From contig NZ_CP117267.1 of the NCBI RefSeq assembly GCF_007000325.2, positions 3,498,501 to 3,562,500 of the forward strand: a stretch of 64,000 bases of DNA. Reading direction: 5' to 3'. Made by a program: the position numbers and the translations under genes. Below the pieces are notes generated by a model. The model worked only from the letters and a program-made list of their open reading frames with translations. It ran no database searches and was not told the DNA's origin. Shown here piece after piece: positions 25,628-36,407 of this stretch. This stretch comes from Rhizobium rhododendri (GTDB lineage Bacteria > Pseudomonadota > Alphaproteobacteria > Rhizobiales > Rhizobiaceae). Position 1 is the first letter of the stretch. Every line of letters starts with the position of its first letter.

Positions 25628-26706
25628 CCGAACTCGATACATTGCAACAGCAGCTGCTTTCCGACGTCCATGCCGCATCCGACGAGGCGGCCATCGAAGC
25701 CGTCCGGCTTTCAGCGCTCGGCAAGAAGGGCTCGGTCTCGGAACTGCTGAAGACGCTGGGCGGAATGTCGCCGGAGGAACGCCAGACGCGCGGTGCCGCC
25801 ATCAATGCGTTGAAAACCGTTGTGACCGAGGCCATCGTCAGCCGCAAGGCAGAGCTGAAGGACGCCGCGATCACGGAGAAGCTCAAGGCGGAGACAGTCG
25901 ATGTCAGCCTGCCGGTGCGCTCCTCGCCGGCCGAGCGCGGTCGAATCCATCCAATCAGCCAGATCGTCGACGAGATCACGGCCATCTTCGGCGACATGGG
26001 CTTCTCGATTGCCGAAGGTCCCGACGTAGAGACCGATCACTACAATTTCACGGCGCTGAATTTCCCGGAAGGCCACCCGGCCCGCGAAATGCATGACACG
26101 TTCTTCTTCCAGCCGGACGAGAACGGCGAGCGGAAGGTGCTGCGCACCCACACCTCGCCGGTGCAGATCCGCACCATGGAAGCCCAGAAGCCGCCGATCC
26201 GCATCATCATTCCCGGCAAGACCTACCGCCAGGACTCGGATGCCACCCATTCGCCGATGTTCCATCAGGTCGAAGGCCTGGTGGTCGACAAAAAGGCGAA
26301 TGTCGGCAACATGCGCTGGGTTCTGGAAGAGTTCTGCAAGGCCTTCTTCGAGGTCGACAGCGTCACCATGCGCTTCCGCCCGTCCTTCTTTCCCTTCACC
26401 GAGCCGTCCTTCGAGGTCGACATCCAGTGCGACCGCTCCGGCCCGAGCGTCAAGTTCGGCGAAGGCACCGACTGGATGGAGATTTTGGGCTGCGGCATGG
26501 TCCATCCGAACGTGCTGCGCCACGGTGGGCTCGATCCGGACGAATATCAGGGCTTTGCCTGGGGTATGGGCCTCGACCGTATCGCCATGCTGAAATACGG
26601 CATGCCGGACCTGCGCGATTTCTTCAACGCCGACGTCCGCTGGATCTCCCACTACGGCTTCCGCCCCCTCGACATGCCGACGCTGTTTGGGGGCTTGAGC
26701 GTTTAA
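25624..26706 (+). CDS. pheS: Phenylalanyl-tRNA synthetase alpha subunit
   Basis: 360 residues. An N-terminal coiled-coil tRNA-binding region (residues 1-90) precedes a class II catalytic domain with motif 2 [16 protein letters not shown] and motif 3 [17 protein letters not shown]. The subunit forms the alpha2-beta2 enzyme that charges tRNA-Phe. The start overlaps the preceding gene by 4 nt. The next reading frame (a DUF4160 pseudogene) starts immediately after the stop codon, so pheS and pheT are separated by about 1.1 kb of accessory genes. Confidence 0.97.
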   Translation: MTELDTLQQQLLSDVHAASDEAAIEAVRLSALGKKGSVSELLKTLGGMSPEERQTRGAAINALKTVVTEAIVSRKAELKDAAITEKLKAETVDVSLPVRSSPAERGRIHPISQIVDEITAIFGDMGFSIAEGPDVETDHYNFTALNFPEGHPAREMHDTFFFQPDENGERKVLRTHTSPVQIRTMEAQKPPIRIIIPGKTYRQDSDATHSPMFHQVEGLVVDKKANVGNMRWVLEEFCKAFFEVDSVTMRFRPSFFPFTEPSFEVDIQCDRSGPSVKFGEGTDWMEILGCGMVHPNVLRHGGLDPDEYQGFAWGMGLDRIAMLKYGMPDLRDFFNADVRWISHYGFRPLDMPTLFGGLSV

Positions 26707-26931
26707 ATGCCAACCCTGCTGGTCTGGCATGGATACGAGTTCCGGTTCTATGCGCTGGATATGGGCGAACCTCCCCATACTCACGTCGTGAAGTAGGGGA
26801 AGTCGTTGAAGGTCTGGCTGGAAAGCGTGGCGGTTGCGCGGAATGTTGGTTACAATGAGCGGGATGTTGACCGCCTTCTTGCGGCGATTGCAGAACACAG
26901 GGATCAATGGATCGAGGCGTGCGTCGAATGA
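26707..26931 (+). pseudogene. DUF4160 gene interrupted by an in-frame TAG
   Basis: Starts at the base following the pheS stop. The first 29 codons read MPTLLVWHGYEFRFYALDMG and continue to PPHTHVVK. A TAG stop (26794-26796) follows, after which the same frame continues GKSLKVWLESVAVARNVGYN and on to the end at 26931. Both halves match the DUF4160 pattern (G-Y-x-F-x-F-Y, EPPHxHV, KxWL, LARN-x-G) with no frameshift, so a single nonsense change explains the break. DUF4160 is commonly paired with DUF2442, as here, in toxin-antitoxin-like modules. A base-calling error or readthrough is also possible. Confidence 0.75.
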
Positions 26932-27203
26932 CTTCTTTGGAGTTTGAAACCGAGGATATGCGCCCCATCAAAGCCTGGTGCTCTGCGGATGAGGTCCATG
27001 TAACGTTGGCAGACGGCCGTACCATTTCGGCTCCGCTCTGGTGGTATCCGTTTCTTCTTGATCTCGATCAATCCGCGCTCAACGATATCGAGTTGATGTA
27101 TGAGGGCGTCTGGTGGCCGGAAGTGGACGAGGGCATCTCTGTCCAGAGCATGTTCCGTGGCGTCAAGGCACCGGGGGCGAAGGCTCCGCAGAAGGTGGCC
27201 TGA
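26928..27203 (+). CDS. DUF2442 protein (possible antitoxin-like partner of DUF4160)
   Basis: 91 residues from MTSLEFETEDMRPIKAWCSA, overlapping the end of the DUF4160 frame by 4 nt (ATGA). The segment VHVTLADGRTISAPLWWYPFL is characteristic of DUF2442, small proteins encoded beside DUF4160. The frame is intact although the partner gene is broken. The following exonuclease gene begins at the next base after its stop. The function of the family is not established. Confidence 0.78.
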   Translation: MTSLEFETEDMRPIKAWCSADEVHVTLADGRTISAPLWWYPFLLDLDQSALNDIELMYEGVWWPEVDEGISVQSMFRGVKAPGAKAPQKVA

Positions 27204-27836
27204 GTGACGGAACAACGGCCCACCTATTACTTCGTCACGGACGTCGAGACGAACGGTCCGGATCCTTTGCGTCATTCGATGTTGAGTTTCGCGACAGTTG
27301 CGTTGCGTTCTGATGGGGTCGCGTGCGGTGAGTTCGAGGCGGTTCTGATGCCCCGCGTGGATCGAGGAACGGATGAGCGGACCATGGCCTGGTGGGGGAC
27401 GCAACCGGAGGCATGGGAGGCGGCAACTGCTGATCCAGAAGATCCAGCGGCTGTTATGGTGCGGTTCGTGGAATGGATTGAAGGCTTTGCCGGAGAGCGC
27501 GCATTCGCTGCGCGCCCGCTCATGTTCGATGGTCTCTGGATCGACCACTATTTGAGGACATTTGCTGACCGTTTTCTGCTGGATGTCCCCTATTGGGGCC
27601 AATGCGTTTTTAACGCGGGACCACTGGATATCGGGACTTATCTTTTGGGTGTATTTGGCAAAACTCAGCCTCAGTCGGGTGCAGACAAATTTCCCGATGA
27701 CTTGCTTGGTCATCATCCGCATACCCACAAGGCTATCGATGACGCACGCGGTTATGCGTCACTCCTTTCGAAACTATTTGATGTGGCTCGGGGTCTGCCA
27801 GAAAACCCGCTCGATTTTATAAGGGTGCAACAATGA
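27204..27836 (+). CDS. DEDDh-type 3'-5' exonuclease-like protein
   Basis: 210 residues from a GTG start that abuts the DUF2442 stop. DEDDh active-site residues are visible: D13 and E15 in VTDVETNG, D114 in GLWIDHYL, and H175 with D180 in [12 protein letters not shown]. The fold is that of RNase T/oligoribonuclease-type nucleases. The target (DNA or RNA) is unknown. It overlaps the pheT start by 4 nt. Local sequence is slightly more AT-rich and less biased than the neighbouring synthetase genes, consistent with later acquisition. Confidence 0.82.
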   Translation: MTEQRPTYYFVTDVETNGPDPLRHSMLSFATVALRSDGVACGEFEAVLMPRVDRGTDERTMAWWGTQPEAWEAATADPEDPAAVMVRFVEWIEGFAGERAFAARPLMFDGLWIDHYLRTFADRFLLDVPYWGQCVFNAGPLDIGTYLLGVFGKTQPQSGADKFPDDLLGHHPHTHKAIDDARGYASLLSKLFDVARGLPENPLDFIRVQQ

Positions 27837-30256
27837 AATTCACGCTCTCCTGGCTGAAAGATCACCTCGACACCGAGGCGACGCTTGATGAGATCTGTAC
27901 GCGCCTGACCGAGATCGGGCTTGAAGTCGATGCTGTCGATGACAAGGCGGCGTTCAAGCCGTTCGTTATCGCCAAGGTGCTGTCGGCTGAAAAGCATCCG
28001 CAGGCCGACCGGCTGAAGGTGCTGATGGTCGATACCGGCGCGGACAAGCCCGTGCAGGTCGTCTGTGGCGCGCCGAATGCTCGGGCTGGGATGATCGGCG
28101 CCTTCGCCCCCGCCGGTACCTATGTGCCCGGCATCGATGTGACGCTGACGGTTGGCAATATCCGTGGTGTTGAAAGCCATGGCATGATGTGCTCCGAGAA
28201 GGAGCTGCAGATTTCCGACAATCATGACGGTATTATCGACTTGGCAGCAGATGCACCGGTCGGTTCGAGCTATGCCACTTACGCCGGCCTTGACGATGCC
28301 ATGATCGACGTCAACCTGACGCCGAACCGGCCGGATTGCACCTCGATCTACGGCATTGCCCGCGATCTCGCCGCTTCCGGCCTCGGCACGCTGAAGACCC
28401 GCGCGGCGCCTGCGTTCCCCATCGAGGGCGAAACGCCGGTCAAGGTGACGCTCGATCTCGATGACCCCAGGCTTTGCCCCGGCTTCGCGCTCCGCCTGGT
28501 GCGTGGCGTGAAGAACGGCCCGAGCCCGGCCTGGATGCAGCAGCGGCTGATGGCGATCGGCCTCAGGCCGATCAGCGCGCTGGTCGATATCACCAATTAC
28601 ATGACCTTTGACCAAGGCCGTCCCATGCACGTTTTCGACGCTGCCAAGGTCAAGGGCGACCTGACCGTGCGCCGTGCCCGCGACGGAGAATCCGTCCTCG
28701 CGCTGGATACCCGAGAATACAAGCTTTCCGGCAACAATGTCGTCATCGCTGACGACAACGGTATCGAGTCCATCGGTGGCATCATGGGCGGCGAGCACTC
28801 GGGCTGCGACGAGAACACCACCGACGTGCTGATCGAATCCGCACTGTGGGATGCCATGAACATCGCCAAGTCCGGCCGCGGCCTCGGCATCATCACCGAT
28901 GCCCGTTATCGTTTCGAGCGCGGCGTCGATCCCGAATACATGCTGCCGGGTCTCGAGCGCACCACGGAACTGGTGCTGGAGATCTGCGGCGGCACTGCTG
29001 CCAAGGCCAATGTCGTCGGCTACACGCCCTACGAGCCCAAGATCGTCGAGTTCCCCTTCGCCGAAATCAAGAGGCTGACCGGGCTTGAGGTCTCCACCAC
29101 CGAGAGCACCGAAATCCTGACGCGCCTTGGCTTCAAGGTCTCGGGCTCCGGCGAGCGCGTCTCGGTTGCCGTCCCCTCCTGGCGCCCGGATGTCGATGGC
29201 AAGGCTGATCTCGTCGAAGAGGTCATGCGTATCCACGGCGTCGATAATATCAAGCCGACGCCTCTCGAAAGCCATGCCGCCGTCAACGGCAAGATCCTGA
29301 CGACGCTGCAGATTCGCACCCGCACCGCTAAGCGTGCGCTGGCCTCGCGCGGCATGCTGGAAGCGGTCATGTGGTCGTTCATCTCGACGGACCAGGCTAA
29401 GCTGTTCGGCGGCGGATCCGATACCCTCAGGCTCGCGAACCCTATCGCCGCCGATATGTCCGATATGCGCCCGTCGCTGCTGCCGGGCCTGCTGAGCGCT
29501 GCCCAGAGAAATGCCGACAAGGGCTACGGCGACGTCGCGCTGTTCGAAGTTTCCGGCACCTACGAGAACGACCGGCCGGAAGGCCAGCGGCGTGTCGCCG
29601 GCGGCATTCGCCGGGGCACGGCGACGCTTTCAGGCGCCGGTCGCCTCTGGTCCAACGCCACCAAGGGCGGTGGCAAGCCGGTCGATGTGTTCGATGCCAA
29701 GGCCGATGCCCTGGCCGTCATCGAGGCTTGCGGGCTGCCGATGGGCAATATCCAGATCGAGCATGGCGGGCCGGATTGGTATCACCCGGGTCGCTCAGGT
29801 ACCATCAAGATGGGCCCAAAGGTCGTGCTCGGCTATTTCGGCGAGTTCCATCCGAAGACGCTGGAGGCACTCGATGTGTCTGGCGCTCTCTGTGGCTTCG
29901 AGGTGTTCCTCGACGTCATGCCCGAGCCGAAGCGCAAGCCAACGCGGACCAAGCCGGCGCTCGAGCTTTCGCCCTTGCAGGTGGTCAAGCGTGACTTCGC
30001 ATTTGTCGTCGACAAGACGGTGGAAGCTGGAGCGATCATCCGGGCGGCATCCGGCGCAGATCGCAAGCTGGTAACGTCGGTCAACGTCTTCGACGTGTTC
30101 GAAGGGGCTTCGCTCGGCGATGGCAAGAAATCCGTTGCCATCGAAGTGCAGATTCAGCCGGCTGAGCGCACGTTGACCGATCAGGATTTCGACGCGCTGA
30201 CCCAGAAGATCGTCGCCAACGTCACCAAGACGACCGGTGGCGTCTTGCGCGGCTGA
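27833..30256 (+). CDS. pheT: Phenylalanyl-tRNA synthetase beta subunit
   Basis: 807 residues, full length. Domains in order: N-terminal region, EMAP-II-like tRNA-binding domain (residues about 40-150, [20 protein letters not shown]), B3/B4 editing domain (about 215-400), B5 domain, a catalytic-like core and C-terminal ferredoxin-fold anticodon-binding domain ([17 protein letters not shown] onward). The start overlaps the exonuclease gene by 4 nt. It must therefore be translated from the same mRNA as pheS and the inserted genes, unless an internal promoter exists. Confidence 0.97.
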   Translation: MKFTLSWLKDHLDTEATLDEICTRLTEIGLEVDAVDDKAAFKPFVIAKVLSAEKHPQADRLKVLMVDTGADKPVQVVCGAPNARAGMIGAFAPAGTYVPGIDVTLTVGNIRGVESHGMMCSEKELQISDNHDGIIDLAADAPVGSSYATYAGLDDAMIDVNLTPNRPDCTSIYGIARDLAASGLGTLKTRAAPAFPIEGETPVKVTLDLDDPRLCPGFALRLVRGVKNGPSPAWMQQRLMAIGLRPISALVDITNYMTFDQGRPMHVFDAAKVKGDLTVRRARDGESVLALDTREYKLSGNNVVIADDNGIESIGGIMGGEHSGCDENTTDVLIESALWDAMNIAKSGRGLGIITDARYRFERGVDPEYMLPGLERTTELVLEICGGTAAKANVVGYTPYEPKIVEFPFAEIKRLTGLEVSTTESTEILTRLGFKVSGSGERVSVAVPSWRPDVDGKADLVEEVMRIHGVDNIKPTPLESHAAVNGKILTTLQIRTRTAKRALASRGMLEAVMWSFISTDQAKLFGGGSDTLRLANPIAADMSDMRPSLLPGLLSAAQRNADKGYGDVALFEVSGTYENDRPEGQRRVAGGIRRGTATLSGAGRLWSNATKGGGKPVDVFDAKADALAVIEACGLPMGNIQIEHGGPDWYHPGRSGTIKMGPKVVLGYFGEFHPKTLEALDVSGALCGFEVFLDVMPEPKRKPTRTKPALELSPLQVVKRDFAFVVDKTVEAGAIIRAASGADRKLVTSVNVFDVFEGASLGDGKKSVAIEVQIQPAERTLTDQDFDALTQKIVANVTKTTGGVLRG

Positions 30257-30275
30257 TACAGTCAACCCGCAAGCG

Positions 30276-30310
30276 CCTCACCCGCCAGCACGTTCTGACG
30301 GCGGGTGAGG
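30276..30310 (+). terminator. Terminator-like hairpin after pheT
   Basis: An 11-bp perfect stem CCTCACCCGCC / GGCGGGTGAGG with a 13-nt loop lies 20 nt past the pheT stop. The T-tract is poor, so efficiency as an intrinsic terminator is uncertain. Confidence 0.5.
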
Positions 30311-30368
30311 GCACGTTTGGTGCATTGCATCATATTTTTGCGATGCACCAAACCTCGACCCCTTGTCC

Positions 30369-31736
30369 ATGAGCGCATTTGCGCATAGCGAGGAATGGTG
30401 CTGGCCATCACGGCCGCTCGAGGGCAGCGAAGTGTCGAAGCGCAGTTTTTCCTTCCCCAGTGCCGAGATTCGCGCAAAGGCGATCGGTGAGATCCATTCG
30501 AGGCCCTATACGCTGCTCGCACTTCCGCGCGTCGTCTTCCAGATTGCCTTCCTGACGGAAGCAAATTTCACTGCCGACCACGCAATCCTCACGGATCTGT
30601 CGCTAGGGCAGGGTGTTCCGGCTCCGGCTGCCGATTCCAGCCATCATACGATGACCTGGGGTGGCGGCACGTTGCGCTGGGAGCGTCATACGGAATTCTC
30701 GACCTATTTCTGGGACACCCCGGCTCCCGCGAAATTCGGCGGCGATATCCCGATCAATCCCTTTGGATCCCGCTTTGTAGCGCCCGGTCCGTTCATCTCC
30801 GGTGTCCGCATCGAGATCCGGCCTGCCACAGAGGTATCGGTTGATGTGATCGAGAATTTCGACCTGACCAGTCTCTGTCAGAGCACCGTGGCGGACGGCA
30901 AGGCGACGATCGTGACCGACTTCCGCCAAGATGGTGATGGCCTCACCAAGTTCCTGATCCTCGACCGCGGTATGACGGATGCCGCCCGTGGCATGCTCAC
31001 TCAGCGTATTCTCGATATCGAGACCTATCGCACGCTGGCGATGATGGGTTTGCCGCTTGCGCAGACCCTTTCCCCCGAGATCCGCCAGATCGAGAACAGC
31101 TTCACCGCCATCACCCAGGGCATGAAGCAGCACGCGCGTGACGAAGCCGATGCGATGCTCGCCGAGATCACCCGCCTTGCTGCCGAACTGGAGGCAAATG
31201 CGGCGCTGAGCCTCTATCGATTCGGCGCCAGCCGCGCCTATTACGACATCGTCCTTGATCGTGTCGCCATGCTGGCGGAGAAGGGATTGCCCGGCAACGA
31301 GACGCTCGGTGCTTTCCTGCAGCGGCGCCTGGCGCCGGCCATGCGAACATGCCAGTCCGTTGAAGTGCGGCAGGCCAACCTCTCGAGCAAACTGGCGCGC
31401 GCCAGCGGCCTGCTGCGCAGCTGGATCGACGTCGACCTGCAGAAGTTCAACACCGAAATTCTGGCATCGATGGACAAGCGGGCGCATCTGCAGCTGCGCT
31501 TGCAGCAAACGGTGGAAGGCCTGTCGGTAGCTGCCATTTCCTATTATGTCATCGGCCTGGTCGGCTATCTCGCCAAGGTCATCCACGCCATCGGTCTCAA
31601 TATTTCGTCCGATACGCTGACGGGTGCCTCGGTGCCGTTCGTGATTGTCGGCGTCTGGCTTACGGTCCGGCGCATCCGGAGCCGGCATAGCGATGATCCC
31701 GTGCGTGCATCAGACAAACCCCGCTCCATCAACTAA
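30369..31736 (+). CDS. DUF3422 membrane-associated protein
   Basis: About 455 residues from the ATG at 30369 (an in-frame TTG two codons upstream is possible). The protein is mostly hydrophilic and helical (residues 200-390 rich in Ala, Leu, Glu and Arg, suggesting coiled-coil). Near the C-terminus lie two hydrophobic helices (AAISYYVIGLVGYLAKVI and GASVPFVIVGVWLTV) and a basic tail. N-terminal EIHSRPYTLLALPRVVFQIAF and the DUF3422 length match the family. Function unknown; an inner-membrane location with a large cytoplasmic domain is inferred. Confidence 0.82.
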   Translation: MSAFAHSEEWCWPSRPLEGSEVSKRSFSFPSAEIRAKAIGEIHSRPYTLLALPRVVFQIAFLTEANFTADHAILTDLSLGQGVPAPAADSSHHTMTWGGGTLRWERHTEFSTYFWDTPAPAKFGGDIPINPFGSRFVAPGPFISGVRIEIRPATEVSVDVIENFDLTSLCQSTVADGKATIVTDFRQDGDGLTKFLILDRGMTDAARGMLTQRILDIETYRTLAMMGLPLAQTLSPEIRQIENSFTAITQGMKQHARDEADAMLAEITRLAAELEANAALSLYRFGASRAYYDIVLDRVAMLAEKGLPGNETLGAFLQRRLAPAMRTCQSVEVRQANLSSKLARASGLLRSWIDVDLQKFNTEILASMDKRAHLQLRLQQTVEGLSVAAISYYVIGLVGYLAKVIHAIGLNISSDTLTGASVPFVIVGVWLTVRRIRSRHSDDPVRASDKPRSIN

Positions 31737-31804
31737 AGACGCTCATTCTGGCGTTACTGCAGGAGCTGAATTTTCGATGCCGATGACCGGATCCGCAATG
31801 GAAA

Positions 31805-31834
31805 AGGCGGCGTCTGCTCTCGCTGACGTCGCCT
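31805..31834. terminator. Hairpin between convergent genes
   Basis: AGGCGGCGTC / GACGTCGCCT with a 10-nt loop (one G-T pair) lies between DUF3422 and the convergent DUF3072 gene. No long T-run is present. Confidence 0.4.
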
Positions 31835-31873
31835 CGTTGTATCGCGCTTTTCCATTGTATGCAGCGAACTGCT

Positions 31874-32104
31874 TCAGTGTTGTTTTTGCATCCGGCTCTT
31901 GATCTCGTCGATACGCTTGGACGCCTCTGCCTTGGAGAGCTCTTCGGAAAAAGCATCCGGCTCGTGCGCCTGTTCCGTCAACGTTTTCAAATAGGACTTC
32001 TGGGCACCGGTCATCGGTTCGTCGCCGGTGACCCAGTCGTCCGGATCCTTTTCCGTGTTGGAGGAAGGGTCCGGATCGGTCTTTGGATTGTGCTCGTCTA
32101 TCAT
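31874..32104 (-). CDS. DUF3072 small hydrophilic protein
   Basis: 76 residues, highly charged, with the family core DDWVTGDEPMTGAQKSYLKT followed by AHEPDAFSEELSKAEASKRIDEI. No signal peptide or membrane helix. DUF3072 proteins are short, helical and of unknown function. It lies 51 nt downstream of an aldo/keto reductase gene on the same strand but probably has its own promoter. Confidence 0.78.
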   Translation of the reverse strand: MIDEHNPKTDPDPSSNTEKDPDDWVTGDEPMTGAQKSYLKTLTEQAHEPDAFSEELSKAEASKRIDEIKSRMQKQH

Positions 32105-32155
32105 TGCTAGCCTCCTTGTTTGTTCTCTTAACGTTCTTGAGGAGGCCAGGTTCCG

Positions 32156-33172
<1,017 letters not shown>

Positions 33173-33234
33173 TCAGCCCTGCAGGCGACGCAATACACCC
33201 AAGAGATAGGGCGCGGGAAAGCTTTTGAATATGG

Positions 33235-33252
33235 GTGCAAATTGCAATGCAC
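33235..33252. promoter_or_regulatory. Possible LysR-regulator operator
   Basis: GTGCA-N8-TGCAC inverted repeat in the divergent region between the aldo/keto reductase and LysR genes, 20 nt upstream of the LysR start. Assignment rests on location and symmetry only. Confidence 0.35.
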
Positions 33253-33271
33253 TGTTCTATCATTTCGATCA

Positions 33272-34162
33272 ATGAACAGAACACAGCTCTCGCAACTGGC
33301 GGTCTTTGCCTCCGTGGCCGCCCATCGCAGCTTTCGTGACGCCGCCAAGGAGTTGGCGATCGCGCCGTCGGCTGTTAGCCATGCCATATCCAGCCTGGAG
33401 GCGAGCCTCGGCGTCCGCCTGCTGGCCCGCACCACCCGCAGCGTCGCGCCGACGGAGGAGGGGCAACGCCTGCTGGAACGCCTGCGCCCGGCGCTCGACG
33501 AGATCGGTATTGCGCTGGAGGCGGCCATCGACGCGCGCGACCGGCCCGCCGGCAACCTGCGCATCACCGCGCCCCGGTTCGCCTCGGACATCCTGCTTGG
33601 ACCCCGCATCGGCGATTTCCTCAATGCCTATCCCGATATCACGCTGGAAATCGCCAACGAGGATGGCTTCATCGACATCGTCGACCAGGGCTATGACGCG
33701 GGCACCCGGATGGAGGAAAGCCTCGATGCCGACATGATCGCTGTGCGCATCTCGCCTGAGATGCGCACAGTCATCGCCGCCTCGCCCGGTTATTTCGCAA
33801 AGCATCCGATCCCCGTCCATCCCCGCGACCTCGTCGCACACCGCTGCATCAAGCGCCGCTTTTCGAACGGCTCGATCTATCGCTGGGAGTTCGACAAGGA
33901 CGGAGAGGCTCTGGTGGTCGCGGTCGACGGGCCGCTCATCGTCGGTGAGGATAGGCTTGCGCTACTGGCAGCGCTCAGCGGCGCCGGTCTAGCCTATCTC
34001 TTCAACATCCGCGTCGAGGACGAGGTGGCCGGCGGGCGGCTGGTCAGAGTGCTGGAGGACTGGTGCCAGCCCTATCCCGGTCCCTTCCTTTATTACCCGA
34101 GCCGCCGGCAACTGCGTCCGGCGTTGCGCGCCTTCATCGATTTCTTCAAGGTCGGCGGCTGA
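33272..34162 (+). CDS. LysR-family transcriptional regulator
   Basis: 296 residues from MNRTQLSQLAVFASVAA at 33272. The frame is open for 208 codons upstream, but that region is antisense to the reductase gene. The N-terminal winged HTH (FRDAAKELAIAPSAVSHAIS, LEASLGVRLLARTTRSVAPT) and a LysR substrate-binding domain (GNLRITAPRFASDILLGPRI onward) are complete. It probably regulates the divergent aldo/keto reductase and itself. Confidence 0.93.
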   Translation: MNRTQLSQLAVFASVAAHRSFRDAAKELAIAPSAVSHAISSLEASLGVRLLARTTRSVAPTEEGQRLLERLRPALDEIGIALEAAIDARDRPAGNLRITAPRFASDILLGPRIGDFLNAYPDITLEIANEDGFIDIVDQGYDAGTRMEESLDADMIAVRISPEMRTVIAASPGYFAKHPIPVHPRDLVAHRCIKRRFSNGSIYRWEFDKDGEALVVAVDGPLIVGEDRLALLAALSGAGLAYLFNIRVEDEVAGGRLVRVLEDWCQPYPGPFLYYPSRRQLRPALRAFIDFFKVGG

Positions 34163-34224
34163 GATGCAGCATTTCGGGTGGCCGGCATGAAAATGCCGCT
34201 TACCCTGGCGGGGAGGAGAGCGGC

Positions 34225-34836
34225 ATGAGAAAACCGGCATCTATGCGCGGGCTGGAAGACCTGGGGCGGGTGCGGCTGTCCGAAAACTTCTTCCTTCGCG
34301 ATTTCCTGTATTCCGAAATAGACAGCCTTTACGGCATCCCCAATATCCCTGATGACCCCGCCCTTGCCATCGCGGCCGGCAGTCGGCTTTGCGCCGACCT
34401 GCTGGAGCCCCTGCAAGCGACCTTCGGAAGGCTGCATCTTCGCTCAGGCTACCGCTCGCAGGCGCTTAACCGGTTCGGAAACGACAACAATCTGAACTGC
34501 GCTCGCAATGACGCCGCCGGCCATGTCTGGGACCTCAGGGATTCCAATGGCTATATGGGCGCGACGGCCTGCGTCGTCGTCCCCTGGGTGTGGGATCGCT
34601 ATCAGGCACCGGGCGACTGGCAAAAGCTGGCATGGTGGATCCAAGACCATCTGCCATACGCCTCCTTGCAATTTTTCCCGAAGCTCTGGGCCGTCAACAT
34701 TTCTTGGCATGAGCGCCCGAAGCGATCGATCAACAGCTATGCCGAGCCGCGCGGCATCCTGACCCGGGAAGGTATGGCCAACTGGTTGGACGATCATTCG
34801 CGGTCGTATGACGGCTTTCCGCGGATCAGAGTGTGA
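34225..34836 (+). CDS. Peptidase M15-like (DD-peptidase fold) protein
   Basis: 203 residues from MRKPASMRGLEDLG, preceded by a strong GGAGGAGAG. Central region LHLRSGYRSQALNRFGN and RNDAAGHVWDLRDSNG resembles the substrate and zinc-binding segments of M15/hedgehog-type peptidases (R-S-x-Y-R-S, x-H-x-W-D). The complete His/Asp/His metal set is not obvious to me, so activity is uncertain. No signal peptide is visible, so it may be cytoplasmic. Its end overlaps the convergent GNAT gene by 11 nt. Confidence 0.6.
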   Translation: MRKPASMRGLEDLGRVRLSENFFLRDFLYSEIDSLYGIPNIPDDPALAIAAGSRLCADLLEPLQATFGRLHLRSGYRSQALNRFGNDNNLNCARNDAAGHVWDLRDSNGYMGATACVVVPWVWDRYQAPGDWQKLAWWIQDHLPYASLQFFPKLWAVNISWHERPKRSINSYAEPRGILTREGMANWLDDHSRSYDGFPRIRV

Positions 34837-35269
34837 TGCGATAGCGTATGTGGCCGTCGCTCTGGACGAAGCGGTCGTATAGCTTGCGCGCAGTGCTGTT
34901 GGTCTCGTCCGTGTGCCAGTAGAGCCGCGTCCAGCCGCTGGCTTTGGAAAGTGCCACGAGGTCGTCGAGCAGTGCCTGACCTACGCCCCTGCCACGCACT
35001 TCCGCGTCGACGAACAGGTCTTCGAGGTAGCAATCGAGACCTGAGGTCCACGTACCTTCGTGGGTCAGGCAAAGGGCGAAGCCCATCACCACGTCATCGA
35101 CAACGGCCACTCGCATGAAGATCGCCGACGCCGGGTCGAAAACCCGGCGCCAAGTGAGATCGGTGATGTCGTCCGAGATGCCAACGCCATAGAAAGCGAG
35201 GTAGTCGGCCCAGAGTGCGCGCCAGCGGACCTCGTCTTCAGGCCTGGCTTCTCGGATCGTCACCGTCAT
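34826..35269 (-). CDS. GNAT-family N-acetyltransferase
   Basis: 147 residues. Acetyl-CoA-binding motif LEDLFVDAEVRGRGVGQALLDDLVAL (R-G-x-G-V-G loop) and the following WTRLYWHTDETNSTARKLYD are typical of the GNAT family (phosphinothricin/amino-acid acetylase-like). Substrate unknown. It lies 13 nt downstream of an aldo/keto reductase gene on the same strand and is probably cotranscribed with it. Confidence 0.88.
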   Translation of the reverse strand: MTVTIREARPEDEVRWRALWADYLAFYGVGISDDITDLTWRRVFDPASAIFMRVAVVDDVVMGFALCLTHEGTWTSGLDCYLEDLFVDAEVRGRGVGQALLDDLVALSKASGWTRLYWHTDETNSTARKLYDRFVQSDGHIRYRITL

Positions 35270-35282
35270 TTCGTCGTCCTCG

Positions 35283-36233
35283 TTATGCGCCTGCCTTGTC
35301 GAGCAGGGCCATCGCCTCAGGCGACAATGTCAGCTGCGCAGACTTCACCAAAGCCTCCAGCTGCGCAAGGCTGGTCGCTGAAGCAATCGGCGCCGTCACG
35401 GCCTTTTTCTGCTGCAGCCAGGCGAGCGAAATCTCCGCGGGGGTTGCCCCTGTCTCCTTGGCGACGGTATCGAGCGCCGACAGGATTCGAAGTCCCTTGT
35501 CGTCCAGATACTTTGCTACCCTGTCCTGGCGTGCCTTGCCCTCGGTGTCGGCTTTGCTGCGGTATTTGCCGGAGAGGAAGCCCGACGCCAGGCTGAAATA
35601 GGTGATGACGCCAATGTCTTCACGCATGCAGAGGTCGGCAAGCGGGCCTTCGAAACTCCCGCGATCATAGAGATTGTATTCCGGCTGCAGCACGTCGTAG
35701 CGCTGGACGCCGGCCTTTTCTGCAGCATCCAGCGAGGCCTGCAATTGCGCCGCGTCGAGATTGGAGCAGCCGACCGCGCGGATCTTGCCCTGCTGGCGCA
35801 GCTTGGCATAGGCACCCAGAGTTTCCTCGTACGGCGTCTCCGGGTCGGCCCAATGGGATAGATAGAGGTCGATGTAGTCGGTCTGCAGCCGCCTCAGCGA
35901 ATCTTCCACCGCCTTCAGGATGTAGCTTTCCTTCAGGCCCTTTTTGCCGGGGCCCATTTCTGAGCCCACCTTGGTGATGATGATCGCCTTGTCGCGCGCC
36001 ACATGCCCCTGTTTCAGCCACTTGCCGATGATCTCTTCAGAATCGCCACCTTTGTTGGTGGGCACCCAGCGCGAATAGACGTCGGCCGTATCGATGGTGT
36101 TGAAGCCGGCGCCGAAGAAGGCGTCGAGAATGTCGAAGGACGTCTTCTCATCGGCAGTCCAGCCGAAGACATTGCCGCCGAAGACGATTGGCGAAATTGA
36201 AAGTCCTGTTTTACCGAGTGGGCGCATCTGCAT
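35283..36233 (-). CDS. Aldo/keto reductase (YajO/Tas-like)
   Basis: 316 residues with AKR signatures FNTIDTADVYSRW (Asp and Tyr), ITKVGSEMG (Lys), LYLSHWADPETPYEE (His) and NADPH-binding APIASATSLAQLE. It resembles the Tas/YajO group of broad-specificity reductases. It is a distant paralogue of the reductase at 32156-33151. Divergent from the Gfo/Idh/MocA gene across 174 nt and followed by a GNAT gene. Confidence 0.9.
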   Translation of the reverse strand: MQMRPLGKTGLSISPIVFGGNVFGWTADEKTSFDILDAFFGAGFNTIDTADVYSRWVPTNKGGDSEEIIGKWLKQGHVARDKAIIITKVGSEMGPGKKGLKESYILKAVEDSLRRLQTDYIDLYLSHWADPETPYEETLGAYAKLRQQGKIRAVGCSNLDAAQLQASLDAAEKAGVQRYDVLQPEYNLYDRGSFEGPLADLCMREDIGVITYFSLASGFLSGKYRSKADTEGKARQDRVAKYLDDKGLRILSALDTVAKETGATPAEISLAWLQQKKAVTAPIASATSLAQLEALVKSAQLTLSPEAMALLDKAGA

Positions 36234-36407
36234 GCCGCTCTCCTGAATGAAGTGGGACGCTGAAAAATTGGCGCAGCGCTAAGCCGCCCTGCCTATGTAG
36301 GGCCTGGACGTCGCTAAGGAAACCGGACGTCGGTGAATTGCCCCGCCGCCGTTGCGCGCTACCTCAACGCTGCCTATGATCAGGCGAAAGAGGATGAGGA
36401 GATATCG

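Noticed and set aside
26794..26796. Pyrrolysine or other recoding of TAG in DUF4160.
   Set aside because: Nothing in the window suggests pyrrolysine machinery, and a simple nonsense mutation is the more economical explanation.
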